Assembly (NCBI GenBank): GCA_020847985.1
Contig: JADLBC010000004.1
Span: 42,776 to 106,775 of the forward strand
Origin: Dehalococcoidia bacterium
GTDB lineage: Bacteria; Chloroflexota; Dehalococcoidia; Tepidiformales; Tepidiformaceae
DNA: 64,000 nt
Reading direction: 5' to 3'
Positions within the stretch are counted from its first letter, which is position 1. Each line of letters opens with the position of its first letter. The notes beneath the pieces were generated by a model. The model was not told the DNA's origin. It worked only from the letters and a program-made list of their open reading frames with translations, and searched no databases. Positions 54,802 through 61,935 of the stretch are shown in pieces. A program made the position numbers and the translations under genes.

Positions 54802-55671
54802 TCAGGCTTCGACGGCGCGATGCGGGATGACCAGCACGGGACGGTCGCTCGCGCGCATCACCGCGTCCGTGGTGCTGCCGAGGGCGAGCCGGATAATGCC
54901 GCCGCGCCCGTGGCTGCCCATGACGATGATGTCGCAGTCGTGCTCCTCCGCGTACTGGAGAATCGCGTCCAGCGGGCGGCCGAAGAGCACGTCGGCTCGT
55001 TCGCCCGCGCGCGCCTTCCCCTGGAGGTAGGCGATGGCGGACTCCGTCAACTGCTCGGTGATGAGCCCCATGTCCGGTGCGGGGCCGACGCCCGTCCAGC
55101 CGCTATCGACGACCGGGTTGATGACGCGCATCAGGTGCACTTCGGCGCCCGCGGCATCGGCGATTTCGCGCGCGGGGGCCAGCGCGACCTCGGAGATGTC
55201 CGAACCATCGAGCGTGACGAGGATGCGGCGGATTGCGGCATTGCGGTCGCCGCGGACGATGAGCACGGGCGTGGCTCCGTCGCGCACGAGCGCATCGGCG
55301 ACGCTCCCGCGGCGGAAACGGGCGAGACCGCCTTCGCCCTGGGACGCGAGCACGATGAAGCGCGTGTCGTTCTGCATCGCGAGGTCGTTGAGTTGCTCGG
55401 CGACGTTGCCCATGCGCACTTCGGACGTGTGGGCGATGCCGGCGAACGGCGGCCGCGCCGCCGCCTTCTCCAGGTAGCCTTCGAGCGCCGAGGCGATGGT
55501 CGATGGCCCGCCGCTGGTATCGATACCCGCCTTGCGCCAGCCCTCCTCGTCGTAGTCGTAGACGGCGGCCAGGTGCAGCGAAAAGCCCAGCACCCGGGCG
55601 AGTTCAGCCGCCCATGGCAGGGCGCTTTCGGCGAGGTCGGACTCATCGAGGGGGACGAGGATTCGGGGCAA
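54802..55671 (-). CDS. Universal stress protein with two Usp domains
   Basis: A 289-residue double Usp. The first domain is RILVPLDESDLAESALPWAAELARVLG to about 145, with GNVAEQLNDLA and FIVLASQGEGGLARFRRGSVADALVRDGATPVLIV (an ATP-type G-x2-G-x9-G(S) motif). The second is RRILVTLDGSDISEVALAPAREIAD to the end, with DIIVMGSHGRGGIIRLALGSTTDAVMRASDRPVLVI. Both phosphate-binding motifs look intact, so ATP binding is likely. The start is probably TTG at 55671, because GGAGG lies five bases before it; a GTG at 55689 is the alternative. A terminator follows. Confidence 0.9.
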   Translation of the reverse strand: MPRILVPLDESDLAESALPWAAELARVLGFSLHLAAVYDYDEEGWRKAGIDTSGGPSTIASALEGYLEKAAARPPFAGIAHTSEVRMGNVAEQLNDLAMQNDTRFIVLASQGEGGLARFRRGSVADALVRDGATPVLIVRGDRNAAIRRILVTLDGSDISEVALAPAREIADAAGAEVHLMRVINPVVDSGWTGVGPAPDMGLITEQLTESAIAYLQGKARAGERADVLFGRPLDAILQYAEEHDCDIIVMGSHGRGGIIRLALGSTTDAVMRASDRPVLVIPHRAVEA

Positions 55672-55904
55672 GGAAACCTCCAGGGACACCGAGGCGTTTC
55701 CTGCCAGTGTCGCAGGGAACCCATCGCATCTCAATCGCGTGCGTGCGAGAAAGCGCCTGTCGCGCATGCCCCGTGGACGCGGTATCCCCCGCGATTTCGG
55801 CGGCTTCCATGGGGAAACCCGGATTATCGCCGCGTTGGGGTTCAGTGACCGGCCGGTGACGACGAAACCCGTGATGTAACCGCAACGGCGGGACGGGGAG
55901 AACG

Positions 55905-56405
55905 ATGCCGGAAGAGCAGGACCGCGAGTCGCTGCTGGGCAGGCTGCACGAGGCGACCTCCGCCGAGGCCGCGCTGCGACAGCTGCGCCGCCGGTACGAG
56001 CAGCTCCAGCTCGAATACGACTCCCTGGCCTCGCGCCTCTCGGGGCTCGAATCCGCGGCCGGCGTGAGCGCGCTCGGCACCGGTTCGTCGCTCGCCGAAG
56101 CGCTGCGCGAGCCCCTTCGCCGCATGCTCGACGAATACACCATCGCGCGCGCCCAGGCCGACGCCATCATCGAAGGGCTTCGCGGACTGGCGCTCGTCGA
56201 GAGTGAAACCTCCGCGGCGCCTGAGCCCGCCGCGCAGCCCGTCGCGAGCAGTGGTACCTCGCGCGTCTCGGTGCGCGTGGGCGGAAACGACCTGGGCGCG
56301 CTGCTCGACTTCCAGGAGCGCCTCTCGGACCTCCCGGGGGTGGCGCGGGTATCCATCGAGACCGCCGGCTCCGGCGCTTCCAGCCTCATGGTCGAGCTTT
56401 CCTGA
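55905..56405 (+). CDS. Coiled-coil protein with a small C-terminal alpha/beta domain
   Basis: A 166-residue protein not assigned to a named family. An N-terminal coiled coil (about 5-50, RLHEATSAEAALRQLRRRYEQLQLEYDSLASRL) leads into a helical middle (LREPLRRMLDEYTIARAQADAIIEGLRGL), an Ala/Pro-rich linker, and a final beta-alpha-beta unit VSVRVGGNDLGALLDFQERLSDLPGVARVSIETAG. That last piece resembles the ferredoxin-like fold of domains that sense or pair with partners. GGGGAGAACG precedes the ATG. It could be a cytoskeletal or polarity adaptor, but that is a guess. Confidence 0.68.
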   Translation: MPEEQDRESLLGRLHEATSAEAALRQLRRRYEQLQLEYDSLASRLSGLESAAGVSALGTGSSLAEALREPLRRMLDEYTIARAQADAIIEGLRGLALVESETSAAPEPAAQPVASSGTSRVSVRVGGNDLGALLDFQERLSDLPGVARVSIETAGSGASSLMVELS

Positions 56406-56494
56406 CGAACCGCGTTCCCGGCGCCTTTGCCGCTTTCGCGCGCGGCCGTGGTCGTGCATAGTGCGCCGCATCCCGGGGTGCGGAGAATCGAATC

Positions 56495-57298
56495 ATGGCG
56501 GGAAGGCTTTCCGGCAAAGTCGCCATCATCACCGGCGCGAGCCGCGGGCTCGGGCAGTACTGCGCCGTTGAATACGGCCGCGAAGGCGCGATCGTCGCCG
56601 TCGCCGCGCGCACCGAGCAGGAAACGGACCCGCGTCTGCCGGGCACCATCTATTCCACCGCGAAACTCGTGGACGAAGCCGGCGGCGAAGGCTTCCCCGT
56701 CGTCTGCAACGTCGCCGACCCCGCGAGCATCGACGCGATGGTGGCGAAGGTGCTCGAACGCTACGGCCGCATCGACATCCTCATGACGAACGCGGGCATC
56801 TCGCCGCCCGGGGGCGTTTCGACCATCCAGCCGAAGCACTGGGACCTGGAATGGCGCATCAACGTGCACGGCACCTTCCACTGCATCCGCGCGGTGCTGC
56901 CCACGATGCAGGCCCAGGGCAGCGGCAACATCATCACCATTTCGTCTGTCGCCGCCCGGCCTGACTTCGGCGGGCACTACGGCGCCACCAAGCGGGCGGT
57001 CGAGGCCATGACGATTGGGCTCGCGAACGAACTCCGCGACCAGGGCATCGCCGTGAACGCGCTCAAGCCCGTCAGCCGCATCGAAACGCCCGGGATGCAC
57101 GTCATCCGGCCGGCGGGCGCGCCCATCGAACCCGACCCAACGATCCCGCCCAAGGATGGCTACATCGAAGCCGCCGTTCTCCTCGCACTGCAGACGCCCG
57201 CGACCTGCACCGGCGGCGTCTTCTACGACAATGAAGCCATCGACCGGCTCGCGGGCGAGGCCACAAAGGCGCGCCTCGCCTACGTCTACAACCGGTAG
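56495..57298 (+). CDS. Short-chain dehydrogenase/reductase
   Basis: A 267-residue SDR. It has KVAIITGASRGLGQYCAVEYG (cofactor motif), ILMTNAGISPPGG in place of the usual NNAG, active-site Ser in ITISSVAARPDFGG and HYGATKRAVEAM with Tyr-x3-Lys. After beta-2 the basic VAARTEQ suggests NADP preference. The C-terminus (TCTGGVFYDNEAIDRLAGEATKARLAYVYNR) differs from the common 'G..l.vDGG' ending, so the substrate class may be unusual. The ATG has CGGAGAATCG upstream. Convergent with the epoxide-hydrolase-like gene, three bases apart. Confidence 0.88.
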   Translation: MAGRLSGKVAIITGASRGLGQYCAVEYGREGAIVAVAARTEQETDPRLPGTIYSTAKLVDEAGGEGFPVVCNVADPASIDAMVAKVLERYGRIDILMTNAGISPPGGVSTIQPKHWDLEWRINVHGTFHCIRAVLPTMQAQGSGNIITISSVAARPDFGGHYGATKRAVEAMTIGLANELRDQGIAVNALKPVSRIETPGMHVIRPAGAPIEPDPTIPPKDGYIEAAVLLALQTPATCTGGVFYDNEAIDRLAGEATKARLAYVYNR

Positions 57299-57300
57299 CC

Positions 57301-58428
57301 TTAGCGGAGGGTGCGGAAGAAGGCGCGCACGTCCTCGAGCAGGGCGGCGGGCTGCTCCATCGCGGCGAAGGGGCCGCCACGCTCGAACTCGGTCCAGCGC
57401 TGGACGTTGAAGCGTCCTTCCACCCAGCTCGGGCGTGCGCGGTAGATCTCCTTCGGGAACATCGCGATGCCGACCGGTACCTCGACCTTCGCCATCATCG
57501 CCGCGGGGTCGCGCCGCGCCTCGAAGTACATGCGCGATGCGCCCGCGGACGAGTTCGGCGCCCAATAGAACATAATATTCGTGAGCAGCTGGTCCTTCGT
57601 GTAGACCGACTCGATGTCGCCGTCGCAATCGCTCCAGGAACGGAACTTCTCGACGATCCAGGCGGCCATCCCGGCCGGCGAATCGGCCTGCGCGACCGCA
57701 AGCGACATGGGCTTCGTGCCGTGCAGCTGGCTGTAGGCCGTCTCCTCGGTCTGGAACTTCGCGCGAAACTCGGCCACTGGCTGGTCTTCCGGGGTGGGGT
57801 TCGCCGGCGGGAAGGCGACTATGAAGTTGAGGTGGCAGCCGATGATGTTCGGCGCGTGCGCGCCGCCCATGCGCGCCGTGATGATGCCGCCCCAGTCGCC
57901 GCCCTGCGTGGCGTATCGCGCGTAGCCAAGCTCCTTCGTCATCAGGTGGTCGAAGGCGGCGGCGGTCCGCGTCGGGCCCCAGCCGCGCTCCTTCGTCTGG
58001 CCGCCGAAGCCGTACCCCGGGAGCGCCGGGATCACGACATCGAAGCTATCCGCCGCGTCGCCGCCATGCGAGGCCGGGTCGGTGAGGGCGCCGATGAGGT
58101 GGTGGAATTCGAAGATGCTGCCCGGCCAGCCGTGCACCAGCAGCAGCGGCATCGGGTTCGGGCCCTTGCCGCGAACGTGCCAGAAGTGGATGTCGACGCC
58201 ATCGATCTCGCAGAGGAAGCCGGGGTACCGGTTCAACTCGGCCTCGCGCGCCCGCCAGTCGTAGCCCGTCCGCCAGTACTCGCAGAGGTCGCGGACGTAT
58301 TCGACATCGGCGCCGTATTCCCAGCCCGTCCCGGGGATGGCATCGGGCCAGCGGGTGCGCGCGAGTCGCTCGCGGAGGTCGTCGAGAACGGCATCGGGGA
58401 CGTGGATCGCGTAGGGGCGAGGAGGCAT
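57301..58428 (-). CDS. Epoxide-hydrolase-family alpha/beta hydrolase lacking the usual catalytic His
   Basis: A 375-residue protein with the epoxide hydrolase N-terminal domain (VLDDLRERLARTRWPDAIPGTGWEYGADVEYVRDLCEYWRTGYDW) and an alpha/beta-hydrolase core: oxyanion HGWPGS, nucleophile Asp in YATQGGDWGGIITARM, and Tyr residues in the cap. In normal members the end reads G-G-H-F-A-A-x-E-x-P, where His is the general base. Here it reads ERGGPFAAMEQPAALLEDVRAFF, with Pro at that place. Activity is therefore doubtful or uses another base. The ATG at 58428 has TATAGT seven bases upstream; a longer frame would run through the tRNA gene. Confidence 0.87.
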   Translation of the reverse strand: MPPRPYAIHVPDAVLDDLRERLARTRWPDAIPGTGWEYGADVEYVRDLCEYWRTGYDWRAREAELNRYPGFLCEIDGVDIHFWHVRGKGPNPMPLLLVHGWPGSIFEFHHLIGALTDPASHGGDAADSFDVVIPALPGYGFGGQTKERGWGPTRTAAAFDHLMTKELGYARYATQGGDWGGIITARMGGAHAPNIIGCHLNFIVAFPPANPTPEDQPVAEFRAKFQTEETAYSQLHGTKPMSLAVAQADSPAGMAAWIVEKFRSWSDCDGDIESVYTKDQLLTNIMFYWAPNSSAGASRMYFEARRDPAAMMAKVEVPVGIAMFPKEIYRARPSWVEGRFNVQRWTEFERGGPFAAMEQPAALLEDVRAFFRTLR

Positions 58429-58435
58429 GCCCGGC

Positions 58436-58441
58436 ACTATA
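58436..58441 (-). promoter_or_regulatory. Predicted -10 box, leaderless type, for the epoxide-hydrolase-like gene
   Basis: TATAGT on the minus strand followed by seven bases and the ATG at 58428. Confidence 0.45.
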
Positions 58442-58457
58442 CTCGCCGCCCCCGCGG

Positions 58458-58485
58458 TTGACCCGTTCCCTGCCCGGGGTACGAT
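58458..58485 (+). promoter_or_regulatory. Promoter of tRNA-Phe
   Basis: TTGACC (58458-58463) and TACGAT (58480-58485), 16-bp spacer, 11 bp before the mature tRNA 5' end. The clearest housekeeping promoter in the window. Confidence 0.8.
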
Positions 58486-58496
58486 AGAACGCGGCC

Positions 58497-58572
58497 GCCG
58501 AGGTAGCTCAGTTGGTAGAGCACCGCACTGAAAATGCGGGTGTCCCCAGTTCAAGTCTGGGCTTCGGCACCA
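58497..58572 (+). tRNA. tRNA-Phe (anticodon GAA)
   Basis: The 76-base cloverleaf begins GCCGAGG and ends CTTCGGC-A-CCA, giving a 7-bp acceptor stem with one G-U pair. The D arm is GCTC AGTTGGTA GAGC, the anticodon stem CCGCA/TGCGG with loop CTGAAAA (anticodon GAA at 58530-58532), and the T arm contains GTTCAAGTC. The CCA end is encoded. It has a consensus promoter upstream and an intrinsic terminator downstream, so it is a single-gene transcript. Confidence 0.97.
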
Positions 58573-58587
58573 CCTTATAGATACGCA

Positions 58588-58623
58588 GGAAGGCGACGGG
58601 TCACCCGTCGCCTTCCGACTTTT
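58588..58623 (+). terminator. Intrinsic terminator of tRNA-Phe
   Basis: GGAAGGCGACGGGT / ACCCGTCGCCTTCC perfect 14-bp stem with a one-base nominal loop (the inner pairs probably open), followed by GACTTTT. Confidence 0.85.
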
Positions 58624-58665
58624 CGGCGTCCCGAGCCCGGCCACGCACGGGCACCCGCGGTCCCC

Positions 58666-61600
58666 CTACTGACAGCTCCACAGCGCGTAGAAGTGGAACC
58701 CGAACCGCTGGTTCGCCGCCCCGATGAAGTACGCGCCCGGGCAGAGCGAGGCGGACGTAAACGACGGTGTCGTCCCGCGATAGAGGTTCTGCCCGCCGAA
58801 GGCGTTGACCTCGTACCGCACCTGGCACCCGCTCCCGCCCGGGTCGGCCACTTCCCAGGTGATCGTGTTCCCGTTGCGGCGCACGGTGGTTGGCTGCGAA
58901 GGCTCGCGGTCGCAGGTTCCCTGGGATGGCGTGGGCGTGGGCGTCGGCGGCGCGACCGAGGTCACGCGCGCGCTCACGATCCGCGTCCCCACCAGCTGGC
59001 CATTGACGTAGGCCCGCCCCCGGTACTGCCGTACGCCCAATTCCTGGCCGACGGTGAACTGCAGGCAGTCGCCCGTGCCGGTATCGCCCTCGTCCCAGAG
59101 GGGAGAGAACGGTCCGCCATCGTTCGATTTCTCCAACGTGAACCGGAACGGCGCCTGGGGTGAGAGCGAGTAGCAGAAGTCCTGGCGGTCGCCCGGGTGG
59201 AACTCGGTCCCGTTGAGAGTGAGCGTCAACGTCCAGGAGACGGGGCAGCCGTAGCTGCTCGCCGGTCCGGCCTGGTCCGGGCATTCGTCGCCATTGTCGG
59301 GGACGCCGTCACCGTCGCGGTCCGGGTCGGGTGGGCGCGGTGTGGCGGTGGGTGTGCGCGTGGCTGTCGGGGTCGCGACGGGCGGCGTGGGTGTGGAGGT
59401 GGCAGATGGAGGCGGTGTCGGCGTGCGCGTCGGGGTCGATGTCGCTGTGGGTGTGTCGGGCCTCGGCGATGCGAGCGGCGAGAACCGCCCCGGGGGTACC
59501 GTCGGCAGGGTCGGCACGGGAGAGAACTGCGGGTTGGCGATGCTGCAGTCCGGGCAATCGACCGTGAACTCGCGCACCCCGGCCGGCGCTTTCGTCACGC
59601 GCCCGTCCGCTTCATGGACGTCGAACGAGATCTTCACGTTTTTTCCGCGTGCAGCGGCGAGGTCGAGCTGGCAGGTCCCGGTCACCCGGCCCGAGTTGGG
59701 GGCGTCGATGCGCCCGCACAGGGCCCACGGGTCGTTTTCCACGAGTTCGGTGGTGCCCACTTTCACCCCGGGATACCAGTACGTGATCAAGATGTAGCGA
59801 ATGGCGGTGGCCGGCGCCTTCGCCATCGGCTCGGCCCATACAGCAAGCGTCGCGGCGTTCGCGGTGACGCGGTCGCCGTGGCCGGGCGTCGGCGCGTCCC
59901 ACCCCCCGGCGGGGCGCAGATAGTTCACAGCCTCACATGGTCCTTCGAGCCTCCGCTCGCAGTTCGAGCTCTCCAGCTGCATGCCCGCCTTGTCGGCGAA
60001 CCGCGTGCACGGGGTCCCGGGGCAGGCTTCGTTCTTCTCGACGGCGTCCTTGCCGTTGCGGGCGAGCCACTCGCTATCGACCGTGCCGGTCGCCTTCAGC
60101 GCGTCCCCCGTGCCGCAAGACTCCTTCACCGACTGGACTTTCAGGGTTGTCGATTCGGCGCGGCCGCGAGTGGCGCTGCCCTGGTAGTTCATCGCCTGCC
60201 CCGCGGATCTGCCTTCGGCCCAGCGGTGGGTGTGGATGGTCCAGCCATCGACCGTGCGGCCGTCCCAGCTCACAGGCGTACCGCCGTATGGGCTTCCAAA
60301 TGCCACTTTGCCCTGGCGCAGCTCCAGGTGGAGGTGCACCGCCCAGCCGCCACTGCCACCGGCCGTCCCGAGCGGGAATCCCTCGGGCACGAAGTCGCCT
60401 TTCTTCAGCGCCTTCAGTTCGGTCGAAGCTGACTCCATGTGCCAGTAGAGCGAGTAGAGGCCGCCATCGTGTTGGATGGTGACCCAGTAGCCCGCACCCC
60501 CCTTGTCCTCCGCGCCCTTGCCTCCGGCGGCGTCGTCGTTCGGAAAGTGCCGTTCGAAGAGACGTCCGGGCGCCACCGAGAGCACCGTAAAGCCCGAATT
60601 GTTCATGTTGAAGTCGATCCCGCTCTGGTTTCCGACCGACTTGCCGCAGTACAAGTCCCCGGCCCCGGAATGCGGGCCGCTCATGAACTTGATGTCCTTC
60701 TCAGTGCGCGCATATGGAAGCTTCAGCAGCGGCCACGCGCCTTCCTGCACCACCGCCCACGCCGAGAGGTGGGCGGTCTGCACCGTCGCGCGGCCGTTCG
60801 CGAACGTGGCATCGACCCGCTGCCAGACGGCGTTCGCTGCGTCGTAGTACGCCACATACGTTTCGCCGTCGGAGGCAACGCCCGCGGGGAGATCCACGGT
60901 GACCGGTGCCAGGAACGGGGCCTTCCCCGCTTCGAGCCGGTAGACGGGACCGGTGGACCCGCCCGGGAGCGGCGCCGGCGCCTCGACCTGCTCGATTGTG
61001 GCGACAACGTCCGACTGCAGCGAGCCGGGCGGGAACACGATCCGCGGGCCTCCGCCCGGCGCCTCCACCACGCCGCCTTCGCCGGCCGTGATGCGCTTCG
61101 AAGCCAATGGCGCCGTGCCATGCTCGCGGTTGAACAGGAGCGCGCCGACAAGGACCGCCACGACCAGGACCGCAACCGCGGCGCCGATGCCTCCAAGCAG
61201 CACCGCCGGCACCGGCACCTTCGCGGAGCCTGCCCTGGCGCGCGCCGCCGACACGCGGAACTCGGTGTCGCCCACCGTGAAGCTGCTCCCCGGCGCAATC
61301 GTCGCTTCCGCCGCCTGCCGCCCATCGACCGTGACCCCGTTCGCCGATGCCCGGGCATCGACGCGAAGGCCCCCCGGCGCTGCGCGAAGCGTGCAGTGCG
61401 TCCGCGAAACGCGCGGGTCCTCAAGGACGATGTCGTTTGTCGCGGCACGGCCGACGCTCAGCGAGCCCCGGACGATGGCCGAGCGGGCGCCGCCCCCGGC
61501 GGTCCAATGAACCGCGAATCCGCCCGCTCCGCTCCCTGGTGCGGCACCGGTCGCTTCGCCGGGAAGTGCGACCGAAAGGCGGAAGGTGGTTTCGCCAACG

Positions 61601-61857
61601 AGGAAGAGCGACCCTTCCGAGAGCACGGCCTGCTGCACCGGGCGACCCTCAATCAGCACCGGATTACGGGGTGCCTGCAACGAAACGCCCGCGGCCGAAG
61701 GCGTCACCACGCAGTGCTCGCGGGACACCGTGGGTGCGTCGAGCACGATGTCGTTCGTGGTGGCACGGCCGATGGCGAGCGGCCGGTCGAGGTCGCGCGA
61801 CCGGAGTTGGCCGTTCTCATGCCACTCCAGTCGCCAGCTGGTTCGTGCGTCGCTCAT
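58666..61857 (-). CDS. Double-FHA transmembrane protein with a degenerate M23-peptidase-like extracellular region
   Basis: The protein has 1063 residues. Two FHA phosphothreonine-binding domains lie at about 10-95 (GR30-31, SREH45-48) and 120-205 (GR136-137, SRTH151-154). A membrane helix spans 217-242. Outside are a ZU5-like segment (255-370, IVFPPGSLQSDVV), then an M23/LytM-like domain (about 395-515) with GIDFN, YWHME at 471 and the HLHLEL pair His508/His510. The first zinc ligand His is replaced by Gln411. Later come a Cys-rich region, a Thr/Pro stalk, a Ca-type repeat DPDRDGDGVPDNGDECP and beta domains. The topology links phospho-signalling inside to a cell-wall-type domain outside. TATGCT lies eight bases before the ATG. 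Confidence 0.88.
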   Translation of the reverse strand: MSDARTSWRLEWHENGQLRSRDLDRPLAIGRATTNDIVLDAPTVSREHCVVTPSAAGVSLQAPRNPVLIEGRPVQQAVLSEGSLFLVGETTFRLSVALPGEATGAAPGSGAGGFAVHWTAGGGARSAIVRGSLSVGRAATNDIVLEDPRVSRTHCTLRAAPGGLRVDARASANGVTVDGRQAAEATIAPGSSFTVGDTEFRVSAARARAGSAKVPVPAVLLGGIGAAVAVLVVAVLVGALLFNREHGTAPLASKRITAGEGGVVEAPGGGPRIVFPPGSLQSDVVATIEQVEAPAPLPGGSTGPVYRLEAGKAPFLAPVTVDLPAGVASDGETYVAYYDAANAVWQRVDATFANGRATVQTAHLSAWAVVQEGAWPLLKLPYARTEKDIKFMSGPHSGAGDLYCGKSVGNQSGIDFNMNNSGFTVLSVAPGRLFERHFPNDDAAGGKGAEDKGGAGYWVTIQHDGGLYSLYWHMESASTELKALKKGDFVPEGFPLGTAGGSGGWAVHLHLELRQGKVAFGSPYGGTPVSWDGRTVDGWTIHTHRWAEGRSAGQAMNYQGSATRGRAESTTLKVQSVKESCGTGDALKATGTVDSEWLARNGKDAVEKNEACPGTPCTRFADKAGMQLESSNCERRLEGPCEAVNYLRPAGGWDAPTPGHGDRVTANAATLAVWAEPMAKAPATAIRYILITYWYPGVKVGTTELVENDPWALCGRIDAPNSGRVTGTCQLDLAAARGKNVKISFDVHEADGRVTKAPAGVREFTVDCPDCSIANPQFSPVPTLPTVPPGRFSPLASPRPDTPTATSTPTRTPTPPPSATSTPTPPVATPTATRTPTATPRPPDPDRDGDGVPDNGDECPDQAGPASSYGCPVSWTLTLTLNGTEFHPGDRQDFCYSLSPQAPFRFTLEKSNDGGPFSPLWDEGDTGTGDCLQFTVGQELGVRQYRGRAYVNGQLVGTRIVSARVTSVAPPTPTPTPSQGTCDREPSQPTTVRRNGNTITWEVADPGGSGCQVRYEVNAFGGQNLYRGTTPSFTSASLCPGAYFIGAANQRFGFHFYALWSCQ

Positions 61858-61865
61858 GCGAACGG

Positions 61866-61871
61866 AGCATA
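61866..61871 (-). promoter_or_regulatory. Predicted -10 box for the double-FHA gene
   Basis: TATGCT on the minus strand, eight bases before the ATG at 61857. Confidence 0.35.
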
Positions 61872-61935
61872 GGGATGCGAAGGCGCGGGAGGCGGACGGC
61901 TGGCGGACAGTTCATGGACAGCGCCTGCGCGCGTC

